This document shows positions 9,757 through 22,096 of a DNA stretch of 64,000 nucleotides, piece by piece. The notes under the pieces were generated by a model, which worked only from the letters and a program-made list of their open reading frames with translations, did not search any database and was not told the DNA's origin. The DNA is from Chara braunii. Lineage: Eukaryota; Streptophyta; Charophyceae; Charales; Characeae. How positions within the stretch are numbered: position 1 is the first letter of the stretch; every line of letters starts with the position of its first letter. The stretch spans positions 3,078,330-3,142,329 of the forward strand of contig BFEA01000035.1 of NCBI GenBank assembly GCA_003427395.1, read 5' to 3'. The position numbers were made by a program, and so were the translations under genes.

Positions 9757-12660
9757 GTGGACATAGGGCCAGGGCACGGGGAAAAAAGGCCTGATGGTTG
9801 GTTTATGCCTGCAGTCTTCTCAACTTTCTTGTGCACTGATATATAAGCGCTTGGAGGATTGACAATTGCAGGAGGTATATCTGTGGGCTCAGGTTTACTG
9901 TGGCTTTCCATCTTGAGGGAGGCATAGAACATGCGCAGTCTCAGAAAGACTCGAACGAAAAGAAACCTGGGTAACATAATGGATATATCGTGTCGCAAGG
10001 GCATTGTACATACTTTTCACGCTTCCTTTCGGACACTTCATGGTAAATCAGGGATGTATTTTTTTCCAGCACACAGGGAGGACGACTGAACGAGGAGTGG
10101 TTCAAGGTCCTTAATACTACGACTCCATGTACGGGCTTCCTTCTGTTTGCGTTCCGCAGGATAATTTGCGTTGTGTCATGCACCACAAGCTTTAACTAGC
10201 AGTCGATCTAGATCGTTCCCCGATGTTCGAGGTGCTAGTCAGCTATTGATGTCAGATGCTGCGGCAGAGTGCGCAGTTGGTGGTTGTAGAGAGTGGCCGC
10301 CGATGCTGTAGTCACTGCAAGGCTTAGAGGTCCAGGGCTGCTCTGTGCAGCTGGTGCCTCTATGTGGTGTGGAGCATGGGCGAATACTGCCCAAGTCGAG
10401 ACGCTACCAGGCAATTGAATGTCAATGAGCATCGCACAGCCTCTCATCATAGGTGTCACAAATGTGAAGCCACAATGTAAAAAGTGAGGCTTATGCGTGC
10501 TGTGACTTCGTGTGAATGCCAGTGTTCTAAGCGAGGGTGCAGCAAAGTGGCTAGTACCTGCCGGCAATGCCGCAAGTGTGTGTCTCTAATGCATGTTGTT
10601 CAAGTGGGGTGCTAGATTGATTGACAGTGCTTCAAGGATTACCACGAGAATAAAGAAAGCTCGCATGTCCTCAACTTGACTGCTATAAGCGCAGGTGAAA
10701 GGCAATAGAATAACGTCGCTTCTTCAAGCAGTACCATGGACATGATAAGGGCTTGCATGTCCTCGACCAACGCACTCTTAAGGGCTTGCATGTCCTCGAC
10801 CAACGCACTCTTAAGGGTAGTTGAATTGCAATACAGTGACTCTTCCATTACTGGAAAAGCATTGTGATCCAGTACGGCTCGGCGTTCAAAACTCGGTGGA
10901 CGCTTTGCAATCGGCACAAGTGAGGCACATGCAGTCTCAGAAGAAGCTTGGCAGGAACATGCATTTTCAGAAAAAACGTGGCAACCTAGAGGATCATCTT
11001 CATAACTCTGACGTGCACGGCACTGTATTGTATCAAGCAGGAGAAGAGCGCATCTTCGTTAATAACCCCTCTTGGCGCAAGACCAGTAGTAGTGAAGATT
11101 CTTGGTTCTGTGGGAGCTGATGGTGGCGCAATAAGGTAGGCAGGTCGCTGTCAGCTGTATTTGGAAGCATACGAGGACCTCTTGTGCACTGGGTGTGATG
11201 AAGAGCGGCCATGGCACTCTGGCAGGAGTCTGATGGGGCAGTTGACGGCATTCCCTCATTAAGTTCCAATTGCAATTTTGTTGGGACTCCTGTCTCTCTG
11301 TTGTGAAGCATTGGGACAGTCATCCAACCGAACTGCCGGCACTTCCATGCACCAATTTATCGACATGAAGGAAGAATGGCAGTAGCAGGGAAGAGCAATT
11401 GTTTGCGGGGGAAAAAAAACTTTAGCGGTGGACGAGAAGCAAGGCCGTCAACTGATGATCAGCTCAAGTTCAGGCCTTACTTATGGGACGTTAGTCAATA
11501 GCACAAACTGGACCGGTTCCTAGTGCAAAGGAGCAGCAATTGGCAGCAGCAGCCATGGGCAGCATGCGTATGGAGTAGCAAATCACCAGGACAGAGTTGC
11601 GTGCAAGCACACAGAATAGCCTGCTGCTGGATGGAGGCTGGCAGCAACGGAGGTAAAATGGACAGCATGACAGATCAGTTACAGAGTTTACAGAGCAGTC
11701 ATTGGAGGGTGACATAGCGGGCGGCAGCAGCGTATGGTGCTTTGCCCTGGATACGCCTGCTCTCTTCCCACTGGTGAGAGTGCACAGATTGAATGATGCT
11801 AGATGCATGCTGTTAAGTGTACATCATGTTTGCGGCTGCTGACCGCTTGCAGAAAACAGTCCTTGCTGCAAGACCACCTACCAGTGACTGCTGTTTGAAG
11901 TCGTCATCATTGTTATCCATGATGGGCAGCCGGCGGCACGGCATGGCATGGCTGGGGGAGTAGTGGTTCCTTGCGACAAATGCTTTCGGATCACCTGGTT
12001 GGATGTGCATACGCGGCAAACGTGGCTAGAGGAACCTTGTAGCAAGAACATCTCGGATGCAAACAGCACCGGGTAGGACATGCTGGTGAAAGGGCATATA
12101 CTTAGAGAGAGACTTGAAGGTGGAGATGAACACATCTTCTTTCACTTTGCCTATTCTAGGATCCCCTGTAACATGCTCAGGGGAGCACAAGCTGCTGAGC
12201 ATCATCGCTGAAGTGGATATCGGCAATGCAATGGGTAAGGCCATTGTGCTTGTTGCTGTGGATGCTTCAGTTGGGAGAGGGAGGAGGAGCTGGGAAGAAA
12301 ATGAAGAGGGAGAGCTCCTGTGTGTGATGGGTCTCTTACTTGCTAACATGTACATAAAACAAGATGAATAATCGATAAAAAATGCTCGGATGGACAGAAT
12401 ACCGGATATGCTGTTATCCTGAAATTAATCCACTTCTTTGCTGGAAATAGGAATTTCTAAGCATGCAGGCATGTTGTTGTATTGGTGGGGGGCGATTGGG
12501 CTGCGTGGGTGCCAGCAGCTTCTCTCCTGTAGCCTTCAATCTCAACAAGTTCACAGCACGATCGTGTGGTAACAGTTTTGCTGACACATTAGTGAAGCAG
12601 ATCAGTGTGTGTGCTGCTTTTATCCAGTTGCTCAGAGCTTCAGTTGTGTGGTAGGAAATT
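9757..12660. other. No recognised gene
   Basis: About 2.9 kb after the ATG1 stop. It will include the ATG1 3' UTR. ORFs on both strands are under 150 codons and none has a recognisable family. Apart from a 33-bp tandem duplication at 10748-10816, I see no structure. Confidence 0.5.
10748..10816. repeat. 33-bp perfect tandem duplication
   Basis: AGGGCTTGCATGTCCTCGAC plus 13 more bases is repeated head to tail with no visible difference. A further weaker match (GCATGTCCTCAACTTGA) lies about 90 bases upstream. Confidence 0.85.
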
Positions 12661-12661
12661 T

Positions 12662-12681
12662 GGGGGGGGGGGGGGGGGGGA

Positions 12682-12729
<48 letters not shown>
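12662..12729. repeat. Poly(G) tract, 68 bases
   Basis: 19 G, AGA, then 46 G. Strong G-quadruplex potential on the + strand. Exact length is unreliable in short-read assemblies. Confidence 0.9.
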
Positions 12730-12730
<1 letters not shown>

Positions 12731-13572
12731 ATACACGGGGCCCGAGGAGCAGGGTCGGGGTCGGGGTCAGACTGCCAGCCTTTCCGAACTGTTGTAGTTT
12801 CCGTCACTAGTGTGAAACTCCTTTGAAGTCCGCATTTCATTCCTTACATTCAGATTGCTTTCCTATATTTAAACAGCTCTTTCGAAAGGATATGCATACT
12901 GCGCATTTGTCTTTGCTTACCGTCGTTTCAATTCTACTCTATGCTTGCCGTCGTTTCAATTTTATTCGAGCTCGCCAGTGATCTCTCTGTGAAAGCAAAA
13001 GCACCAAGGGGCGGATTGGGAATTCCGTGCAGTTCTAGGTCTGCTGCGTGGTGGCGTCAGGAGAGAGAAGGGGGAATGGCAGCAGGCATGGAAATATATA
13101 GTCCAAACTTTTTCAACTCTTTAAGTTTGAACGCAGAATAGTTCTGGAAGTCGATAATCGGAAGTTTGATGAAGCTTAGGAGGAGGTCAGAGTATTTGTT
13201 GATTCGTGAAGAAGCGTAGGCGTTGAAACTTGCAAGGTCGTATGGCAGGAAGGCTACATTCACATTCACTGGCTTTCATTCGAATTCGTACACCTCAGTG
13301 CTCGTTATCGCCGTGTAGTCTGTAGTTGAGTTTCAGCCGCCGATCAAGGTGCCGTCTTCTTCACTTTCCTTGGAGGAGGGAGTTTCAGCTGCCGATCAAG
13401 GTGCCGTCTTCTTCACTTTCCCTGGAGGAGGAGATGAAAGGGTTGGAGGGAACCCTTTGTACCGCAAGATGGGAGAATGTAGAGTGCAATATACAAATGT
13501 GAAGTGGATAGGGTGAAAGGCAGTGAAGGTGTTGGAGGACTTATTCACTGATTTTAATGAATACTTTGAACT
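12730..13572. other. Anonymous sequence with 52-bp tandem duplication
   Basis: No gene seen. A 52-base unit starting AGTTTCAGC at 13329 and 13381 (CGATCAAGGTGCCGTCTTCT inside) is repeated twice with very few differences. The repeat TGCCGTCGTTTCAATT also occurs twice near 12920-12965. Confidence 0.55.
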
Positions 13573-14661
13573 TTGAAGCCTTCTTTCTGGCAAGGCTTGG
13601 TATTGGTGAGATGGGCTGGCCTGTGCCGTTGTAAATTGGTGAGTCGTGAGGACAACATGGTTATGGGCAAAGCTTTTGCTTCGGTGGACAATAGTACAGT
13701 AAGTATCACAAAGTTCTATGTAGTCATGCCCTGTAAGCACCCACCCCTGTACCCCTGCCATCTCTGTACACTACTCTCTCTCCCTCTTCCTTTTTTTTTC
13801 TCTTTTTTTTTTCTCTTCTCCTCTCAACCCTTCTCTCTCTCCTCTCCTTTCTTCCCCCCTCTTTGCGTCTATTCCGCACTAGTGTGCACCCTTTTCTGCA
13901 ATACTTTCTTCCCTTCTGTACTCAATTCATTGCATTATCTGAACAGAAATTCAGCGTGTAGAACATGTGCACAGTCTGCAGATTTTTTTTGTTAATCTAA
14001 GAAGAACACTTCTTCCCAAATTCTGTATTCTGTGGAACCTCACCACCTTCTCCTTCCTTCCTTCCTTTCTTCCTTCCTCACCACCTTCTCCTTCCTTCCT
14101 TCCTTCCTTCCTTTCAAGTCTGTGCAACACTAGGTCTACTATGTTGTTATCTTTTCTCTGTTCTAAAGGGCAGAACCACAATAGAGATACGTCTTTGAGG
14201 TGCAGAAATATTCCTCCGACAGAGGATGGTGTATGCCCATTTCCCTTCTTTTCCCCTTTTCTTGTTTTGTTCGAGGACTCTTCTCTCGTGAAATTGCCTT
14301 TCGTTGCTTTCAAACTTTTTGATCCATCAATCAGCATTGCAAACAACGGTAAAGCTCTCGGTCCTCCGATTTCTAATATTTTTGTTGCTGCGGCCTAGTG
14401 TGTTGTCAAAACATGCAGATCTTGCGTTGTTGCAAAGAAAGTGTCCAAGCTTTCCCAAGCATCTGAGTCTCCTTCCTGCTTCAATCCATGGAGGCCTTGA
14501 ACTGGGCCATTCCACGGCGCGCGCAAACCATCATTTTGTTCTCCAATCCACACTGTCATGGCCCTCATCACAAGTGCAGTGTTCTCTTCTAAATTGTGAG
14601 GCAGGGCTCCTCATCAAGGAGTGTGTTGGCAGAATTCTTCCAAAGATAGCAAGTACATGGG
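13573..14661 (+). CDS. Unrecognised multi-exon gene fragment (phase-compatible exons)
   Basis: Three putative exons join in phase. The first is open from 13573 or later to 13698 and ends ..KAFASVDNST before GTAAGTATC. The second, 14276-14348, begins after a long pyrimidine stretch ending CGAG, encodes DSSLVKLPFVAFKLFDPSIS and ends one base into a codon before GTAAAG. The third, 14419-14661, begins after CATGCAG, completes that codon, encodes about 80 residues including CPSFPKHLSLLPASIHGG and LLIKECVGRILPKIASTW, and ends before GTAAGTTC. Donors are strong and phases agree (0, then 1). The translated text looks like folded protein rather than repeat. I do not recognise the family. The start and the continuation after 14661 are unknown. 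Confidence 0.4.
14041..14116. repeat. CCTT-rich microsatellite, duplicated
   Basis: TCACCACCTTCTCCTTCC followed by (TTCC)n occurs twice head to tail. It lies in the proposed intron of the unrecognised gene and contributes to its pyrimidine-rich character. Confidence 0.8.
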
Positions 14662-14697
14662 GTAAGTTCACTCGTCAGTGAGCCCTGGACCCCCTTG

Positions 14698-16390
14698 TCC
14701 CCCCCCCCCCCCATCCACTCTCCCTCTTTCCTCCTCCTCCTGCCCTACGATGCATGCACAATCATGCATTCCTACTCTCTAAGTTATACATCACGTAGGC
14801 AGAAGCCTTGCTAAGATTGCAAGTGGACACTAACTTGGATCTTCTGCCTGTGTTTGCTCCTTTCCCTCCCCACACACCCCTGCATAGAGTCCCCCAGTAG
14901 GGTCAGTAGTCATAACGTTCGCGAAGCGAAGCGTACACCTGTTGAGTAGCTGACTGTGGCTCGAAAGCAAGGGGAGAATCACTGTGTGTGGGTACTCTGT
15001 GTCCGAGAACGAAGTAGAACCGGGATCTTGTACTTTGTGTGGGTGTGGACGTTACATTCACTTGTCTGCGTGCATGGGACAAGTGAACGGTTTGGGCGAT
15101 AGCATGCATAGACCAAGGAACGTTAGAGAGACAAATTAGGAAAAGCTCACGTCCAGCCTGTGGGACTTGTCAAGATTGACAAATGAAATGTTCAAGACGT
15201 TTCGAAGAATGTGTTTAGAAGAATATGAAGTGTTTTTGTTTCGCTTGTTTCTTAAATACTATAGGCAAGTCTTATGTAGGAATCTAGGCTACCAGAGTCA
15301 CCTGGCCGGGCGACCCATGGTACTGGAAAATAGGGCCAAAGATCAGGAACGTAATCGGTTCGAGCGCGAGTCATGAGCTCGTGCTGATTGCATTCCTGGC
15401 AGGGACATAGGAGTGACGCGTGGCACGTCTAAAGGGTAGAGATGTAAACAGCACGAGTGTGACGACTCGCTCTTACAAGGCATTCCTCGTTCAAGCCTTA
15501 TGAGGAATGCCTAGCAAGCATCAATTATTTTGCTTGTGCCGAATGAGCAACCCGTAGTAAGTGTGCATCATCACGCTGAGCTGATTCAAGCCCCTCTCGT
15601 TTGTACACATTGAATTCCTCGTCACGCTTACGAGGCATTATGAGGTAATCCTTGTTCACGCTTGGCAGGGACGTGATCAGCATGAGCCGATGAACTCATG
15701 CTTACTTGGCATTACTCAAACTCAGCCTTCGGCCGCCTGTCGCTTGGCCCACTCGTTCGTTCAAGATCGGTAATCACATCCATCCCCATCCAAGAAGATG
15801 AAGGTTTGAAGAAGAAAATGGAGGAGGAGCGGGAGGAGAAAAAAAACAACTATTTGCAGGAGGAGGAGGAGGAGGAGGAGGGGAAGAAAAAGAAGATAAT
15901 TAGCTTACCTGGCGGTGCAGAGGGCATGGATGGCCAGGGAGGGGTGTTCACTGTTCATGGCTGTCTCGAGCGGCCACTCGGTGAAAGTTGCGAATTCAAA
16001 TTTGAATGCCCAGTGTATCTATCCTGGGTGGGCTTGAAGCTCCTCAGGCCACACATGAGGTCTTGGCCGTGGATCATCGGCGATCTCATGTTTGTTAATG
16101 GCCAATTCAGGCTGACCCTAATGGGCGAAAACGGGCGTTTTTGAATTTCCACTGGCCTGTCTTGCTGACCCGGGGACTGGATCTAGAATTTGGCTTCCAA
16201 ATCCAAGGCTGCTCTACCGGAGGCCCTCAAGTCCTTCTGACTTACTGAAAATGGGGTCTGTATATAAGTTATCGGGTAGCCTAATAATTGCAACTTGTTC
16301 TGGTCTGACATGGATAAGCCAGGGGCAGAGGTTTAGTCTTTCCCAAACTCCGTAGAGCTTGGAGAGGGATCTCTACCATTGTGACTGACC
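14698..16390. other. Anonymous sequence
   Basis: Starts with a C run after CTTGTCCC at about 14700. There is a GAGGAG-rich patch near 15810-15900. No gene family, RNA gene or element ends recognised in 1.7 kb. Confidence 0.4.
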
Positions 16391-16393
16391 TAG

Positions 16394-16547
16394 CCTCACA
16401 AACTCTACAACAACTTTCTTGGCTCTCTCTTACCTCTCCTCCAGACCCTTAATGTGTGGTCCAATCCTATCCTCACAAACTCTACAACAACTTTCTTGGC
16501 TCTCTCTTACCTCTCCTCCGGACCCTTAATATGTGGTCCAATCCTGT
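16394..16547. repeat. 77-bp tandem duplication
   Basis: CCTCACAAACTCTACAACAA and the following 57 bases are repeated at 16471 with about two differences. Near identity indicates a recent event. Confidence 0.88.
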
Positions 16548-17140
16548 TGTAAACAGCCCAGTCGGCCAGCTGTTTTCGGGCCTTACTGGCCTCAGAAGTA
16601 GCCCAGTGAAGTGCAGGTCTTCCCAAACGGGCCACAGTGGACTGCACCTTGGTAACCTCTGGGCAAGTGAGTTCCTTGAGGTACCATCGCATAGAGGCAG
16701 TCCAATTTGCGACATCCACTGTGGGGTTATTCTCAGTGAATGTGCCAGGTCGGACTGTCTTTGGACGCCTTGGATTCTGCTGGCCTAGACTGCAGTCACT
16801 TTAGCCCCAGAAGTCATAGGGTGCTCTGCCATAAGCTGCAGAGACTGCACCTTTGGAGGCGTAGCTGGTTTGCTCTTAGGGCTACCGGCTTGGGATGATG
16901 CAACAGTAGAGGATCTTGGATTGGAATCGGGTGTAGCAGGAGGAGTAAGAGTAGGAATAGTGGGAGTAGGAAAAGGGAAGAAACATAGATTACTAGCTGC
17001 CACAAAACGGTCAAAGGAACTTGCAAAGGAGGAAAGTTTAGTCGATGATGGACAATTTGTTCGCCATCGAAGTCAAACTTTCATCCTAGGAGGTTTGTTC
17101 TTTCTCGACTTCCTTCTGCTTCTCCATCTTCTCCAGCCGT
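16480..17140 (-). pseudogene. Decayed retroelement gag-like fragment
   Basis: On the minus strand, reading from 17140 down, there is a short charged coiled-coil-like stretch (LEKMEKQKEVEKE), a Pro/Ser/Thr-rich linker, and a segment with NWTASMRWYLKELTCPEV and KARKQLADWAVYNRIG. This order and the Trp-rich helix resemble retrotransposon gag proteins. Several frameshifts and stops break it. Family assignment is by appearance only. Confidence 0.35.
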
Positions 17141-17157
17141 AACTAGGCTGCCTCTGT

Positions 17158-18955
17158 AGTGACAGGCAACCTGCAATTCCCTGCACCGACTGAACTCCCT
17201 TCCCCCATTCCGGAAGGTTCAAACAACAAGATAAACACGGAAGTTGTCAGAGGCTTGAGATCATTTACTATACTAGTCTACTCAGATATGGAATGTGGTG
17301 CTGACTCCAAACCCAAATAGAGTAACAGACTTGCACGGGCTGTTTTCCGACTGACTTGCGGGAATGGCACCGACCAACAAGACTGACCAACAGGGTCGTA
17401 CATCCAATGGCATCCGTGATAAATCTGTCAACTCCTATTAGTCGGTTCACGCACCAATTCCCAACTCGGTGTAGGACAGTTTTCAGTAGGTGGAGGGACT
17501 GACAACAATGACGGACACCTAACCGCACATGAACACAAGTCACACAACCTTGACCAGGGAATATCTTTTCTCAAAATTTTATTTATTTGTTGGTAGAAAA
17601 CAAATGAAAAATGAGAACTTGATTCAAATTACCGTTCACATGCAGAACACAAATAACAAGAATTAGACTGCGCTGTTTGTATACAAACTGCAAAGGTTAG
17701 AGGAGTTAAACAGGCTGGGTAATACTAGGGAAGGTGGTGCCTAATAATATATATTCGCCTAATGATCACAGGGAGAGGTGCACCTTAATACAAGGGCTGG
17801 ACCAGCTCATACCATTGGTGTCGCCATGTGTGATAGGAGGCGACTGGAATGCCACATTGGACGCTATAATGGACTGTATATTGTGCTCGGGCCAATCAGG
17901 ACAAGTAGCAACTCGTATCTGTCATCTTACTCTTGAGCATTGTAACGATTTGAACATCCACTATGTAACGATTTGAACATCCACTATAATAAAAAAAGTA
18001 TGTTTCTCCATAAATTCGAAAAAATATTCATAATTTGTTCATCATTCAATACAGACCATGCAGCCTTATGAATCGGATAGCCTTCAATGTTACATAAATG
18101 CATTATGAATTAGATTCAATACTGGCATTTTTAAGATCCTTTTCGCACTCGGTGTCCAACCACAAAAGCATTCACACTCGTCAAGAAGAACAACGCCCAC
18201 CAGGGTTGTCAGGCGGGGAACCCCGGGGGCGGAGCCGGAGTGGGTGCATGACCCTCGGATCCTCGACGTGNNNNNNNNNNNNNNNNNNNNNNNNNNNNNN
18301 NNNNNNNNNNNNNNNNNNNNNNNNNNNNNNNNNNNNNNNNNNNNNNNNNNNNNNNNNNNNNNNNNNNNNNNNNNNNNNNNNNNCCCGCCCCCGCCCCTTC
18401 ACCGCTACCAAATTTTCGCCCCTCAGTCAACCATCTCTCGAATGCGCTGATGCACAACCTGCATCAGGGAAGTGCTAGTCCTCTCTGCTCCTATGATGTC
18501 TTGTCTATTTGTCGTTTTTTCTGGGTCATCGTTATGCATCTTATCGTACTTGCAAAATCAAATAACATCAAGAACGTCGTGCAAACAAAACACAGTATTG
18601 CTTATATTCAATCAACTTTAAGTAACACTTGGTTGCTAGACAACGGTACTCCACTTGTTATTGCAGAGAGGCGAGTTTTGCTGGCTTCGTTTTTTTTAAG
18701 CTAGTTGAAGCCATTTAACATTTCTTAGCGATTCCTTGCTGATGTTCAGGTGTTTCATCCATATGGCTTCCACCGGGTCGCGCACATTAACTTTAGATCG
18801 GAGCAGTCTGTATGTTGATTTAACTGTTATATTGCGTAATGATCTGGCATACCTTGCCCCTACCGGATGTGCTTGTCCACAACCATTCGGCCAGGTTCAG
18901 GGGCAGCTGGTATATCATAGTATTTGGGAGAAACATTACCCTGTAGCTTTTTTCC
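17158..18955 (+). mobile_element. Tandem repeat unit 1 carrying a LINE endonuclease fragment
   Basis: This unit starts near TGACAGGCAACCTGCAATTC. At about 17734-17950 it encodes NIYSPNDHRERCTLIQ and PCVIGGDWNATLDAIMD, which match the catalytic region of apurinic-type LINE endonucleases (the GD.N motif, here GDWN). The frame is short and the rest is decayed. The whole unit recurs, with visible divergence and small indels, as unit 2 (18956-19120 plus 29750-31045). A 113-base N gap lies in its GC-rich part. Confidence 0.6.
18271..18383. other. Assembly gap (113 N)
   Basis: The gap is flanked by GGAACCCCGGGGGCGG-type and CCCGCCCCCGCCCC-type GC-rich sequence. The homologous place in unit 2 (about 30480-30630) holds C-rich sequence of about 150 bases, so the gap probably hides similar sequence. 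Confidence 0.95.
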
Positions 18956-19120
18956 AGTGACAGACAACTTGCAATTCTCTACGCTGAATGAAAGTCCTTC
19001 CCCATTTCGGGAGGTTCTTTTCAAACAAGAGGATAAACGTGGAAGTCGTCAGAGTCTTAAAATCATTTGTTGTACTAATCTACTCAGATATGGAATGTGG
19101 TGCTGACTCCCAACCCAAAC
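18956..19120 (+). mobile_element. Tandem repeat unit 2, left piece (interrupted)
   Basis: GTGACAGACAACTTGCAATT to CTGACTCCCAACCCAAAC repeats 17158-17315. It stops where the gypsy LTR begins and resumes at about 29750 with ATAGTAACAGACTTGCAC, which in unit 1 directly follows the same point. Confidence 0.75.
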
Positions 19121-19429
19121 TGCAGCGGGCCTCTATCTGCCATGACCTATAGTCAGGGCCTACTCGGCTATTCGCCAATTCGGCCTGTGGGACCAGGTCG
19201 TGGCCTAACCCCACAGGCCGTGGTTTGTCCAGTCCAGTTCAGTTCAGTCCAGTCCAGTTAGTCCACTGGGGTTATACCCCAGCTGCAGTCTGTATTTCCT
19301 TATTCTCCACTTTTGCACATCTTGGAGTACGTGCATCGGAGTTGCATTGTGCCTTCCAACTCCATCTCTACCTCCTCCTTCGTCAACCCTCCTCCATCCT
19401 TACGGACCGCCATCCCGGCGGGTCCGGCA
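19121..19429 (+). repeat. 5' LTR of the gypsy element
   Basis: Starts TGCAGCGGGCCTCTATCTGC and ends ..GGTCCGGCA just before the primer binding site. It contains the CAGTC-type short repeat (CAGTCCAGTTCAGTTCAGTC) and CTGCAGTCTGTATTTCCT shared with the 3' LTR. About 309 bp against about 362 bp for the 3' LTR; the extra bases are mostly in the CAGTC repeat region and a short insert near 29635. Confidence 0.88.
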
Positions 19430-19432
19430 CAC

Positions 19433-19447
19433 TGGTATCAGAACAGG
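19433..19447 (+). promoter_or_regulatory. Primer binding site, initiator tRNA-Met type
   Basis: TGGTATCAGAACAGG lies three bases after the 5' LTR. It matches the usual plant LTR-element primer site TGGTATCAGAGC with one change. Confidence 0.88.
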
Positions 19448-21119
19448 TGTTTCTCCCTGATCCCCTCCCTCACCCACCCCCTTCATCATTTCACACACAG
19501 CTTGAGCAAAAAAGTTCGCCACTTCATTTTTATCATGGCACCGGTGCATTATTACTCGTAACTTCTGCATCGGTGTCCAAATTTTTTAATCATATCTTGT
19601 TGGAAATCTCTCGACAGGACGCTTCCAGCGAGTCATAGATTGTCAAATTATGTGCGCTAGTTTTGGAGCTACGATTGTTCAAAGATCAAGATTTATTTTT
19701 TTTCACAACTTCAAAATCGTGCGCGCTCGGTTTTTTGACGAGGGCTATTTTTTCAGGCCGCGGCTGAAGTCGCGCTATATCTTGTTGGAAGTGTTTTTGA
19801 AAAAGTTTTCCAGCAAGTCCTTTTTTGCCAAATTATGTCCAGCGGATCAGAAGTTGTTGGCAAAAAACGGATTTTCCCTCTATCTCTTTTCTTCCTCCTG
19901 GTGACCATTAGAATGCTACGTGACAACAGTAAAAAAAAAACCTGGCTAGGGGGCTGCTCTACATTGAAGACTATTATCATTTGTTTTCGGCAGATATGAT
20001 CCTCTCTGATCAGATCCAATTGCTTCAACAGCAGTTGTGCAGAAAATCGAGAACCCCCTAGATAGGGGGCTGCACTACATGTGGAGAGAGTGAGTTTGGG
20101 AGAATAAGATCTTTCCCAAACCCTTTACTTCGCAGATGTGATCAATCTGATCAGATTTTTCTGCCGTGCTGCCAGCTTTGCAATAGTTTGAAGACCCCTT
20201 CTTCCAAAGGGTAGCTTGAAGGCCAAGATCCACTGGATCTTGGTGCTTTTTCTGCTCTTGTCTACCCAAAAACTTGGTATCGTCTTTCCTTCACTAATCT
20301 ACTCTCTCACCCCTTTTGCTTTCTCTCTTTTCCATCCTCTATCTTTTTCTAACTGTATCACTAATCCTTCATCATTTTTCACTCTCCTCTCCTTTTTTCT
20401 TCACTTTTCTCCCCACTTTCCCACTGATCTCCCTTATCCCTCACTCTTCACTCGTCTTCCATAACCTTTATCTCTCCTCTCCTCCCCAGTCACCATCTTC
20501 TACTAATCTCATCTACTCCTCTCCGCCTTTTCCATATCCTTCTCTCTCATTCTACCACCACCCTTTCTCTCTTTCCCCCCAACTACAACCCCATCATCTT
20601 CCCCATCTCCCATTTCACTCTTTCTCTCTCTCTCACCTATTTCTCTCTTTCTTCATCACTCTTCCATCCCCCTCCCCCCCTAACTTCGAATTTTTTATTT
20701 ATTTATTTTTTTGTCTTTCTCTTTCATTTAAATCTCTTTTTTTTTTCCAAAAATTCAAATTATTTTATTCCCCACCTTTTTTTTATTTATTTTTTTTTAT
20801 TTATTCTGAAAAGTTTATTTTTTTTGCGGCACCCTCAAATCTGATTAGGACTTAGTCATTCTTGCTTTCGGCACACATTTTGTTCGGCACGCATTTTGAC
20901 CCCGTGGGGGTAACGAAGTGTTGCCAAAATTTTTTGTTTTTTTTAATATTCTTTTCAGCACATTTTGATCCCTTGGGGGTAGCAAAATCTTCTCATTTTA
21001 GTTAGCCTCTTTTCTTGATGGCATACTTCGACCCCATAAGGGTAACAAAATGTTGCCGAAAGTGTTGAAAAATCCGACACTTCAGTTTCTCATCACCTCC
21101 TCATCTACTCATGTATTTA

Positions 21120-21150
<31 letters not shown>

Positions 21151-22096
21151 TGTTTTGAAAATTATAATTTGCGGCATGGTGAAACTTAGTGTGCTTCTCT
21201 TAGTCTCTCCTTCCTCTTTGCACCTTTGTGAACTCATTGGGGTAGGAAAATGCTGCCAAAAATTCAGAAACAATAAGTATTTTTGTTCTTATCACCTTTT
21301 GCTGCTTTTTTTTTTAGGGATAATTTGCAAAATACCCCCTTAAGTTGAGATATATGCCAAAATGCCCCTAAAAGAAGTGGGTAGAGCGGAATGCCCCTCT
21401 GACAATTTATTTTTTTTGTGAAATACCCCTAGCGTTGGTTGGACCCCCACCTTTGCAATATACCCCTACCGGGTACCGTCGAACTTTGCAAAATGCCCCA
21501 GTACTTGTCAACTTTTCCTAGGCGCTATTGCAAAAGGCCAAGGTCCAAATGGGGACGTCCAGATTGCGAAGTTGCACACCTGTCTGACAGAGGCACCACA
21601 CAAAGATTTCGGCCCAAAAGGGCATTCCGCTGTACCCACATCTTTCAGGCGTATTTGAACATATATTTCAATTGATGGGGATGTTTTGTAAATTACATTT
21701 TTTTTTAATTATTTGTGTTTTTAATTTTTGTTTTGCAATTTTATTATTTATTTTATTTTCTCTCCTCCTTCTTTCCAAGGTTACTCTCTTCTTTTCTTGA
21801 TTAAGTCGCTGCTACCCTACCCTAACCACCCAAACCTCGGTTAGGGTTTTTTTAGGGTTCAGGGTTCTCCTACCCCCCCTCCTCTCCCGCTTCTTTCCGT
21901 TGGGCACCTTCGACCCAAATGGCTCCTCTCCCTTCGAGCGGATTCGCGGCACCATCTCACGCGCAACCCGCTAATCAGGGAGTGAGCTGACTCACGATTA
22001 CCCACTCCGCTCCCGCGGTCCCTCTCTCTCACCGATGGTCCTCTATTCCCACTCCATAACCCATCTCCTTCCCCACCTTTTTCTCCATCTCCCGCC
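19448..22096 (+). other. Long non-coding leader of the gypsy element
   Basis: About 2.6 kb without coding sequence. It has a CT-rich stretch (about 20285-20690) that opens spurious ORFs, four copies of a GGGGGTAACRAARTGTTGCC-like motif (near 20905, 20975, 21035 and 21238), and a cluster of GCAAAATRCCCC-like motifs at 21325-21500. It could hold packaging or translation signals, but nothing is proven. Confidence 0.6.

Noticed and set aside
9564-10004. 146-codon minus-strand ORF
   Set aside because: Mostly antisense to the ATG1 terminal exon; no independent signal.
18098-18478. ORFs spanning the N gap
   Set aside because: They are open only because N codons are read as X.
20216-20855. Ser/Leu/Phe-rich ORF of 179 codons
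   Set aside because: Product of a CT-rich stretch in the gypsy leader, not a conserved protein.
21840-21868. Telomere-like TTAGGG words
   Set aside because: Only two or three imperfect units in a T-rich context; not an interstitial telomere array.
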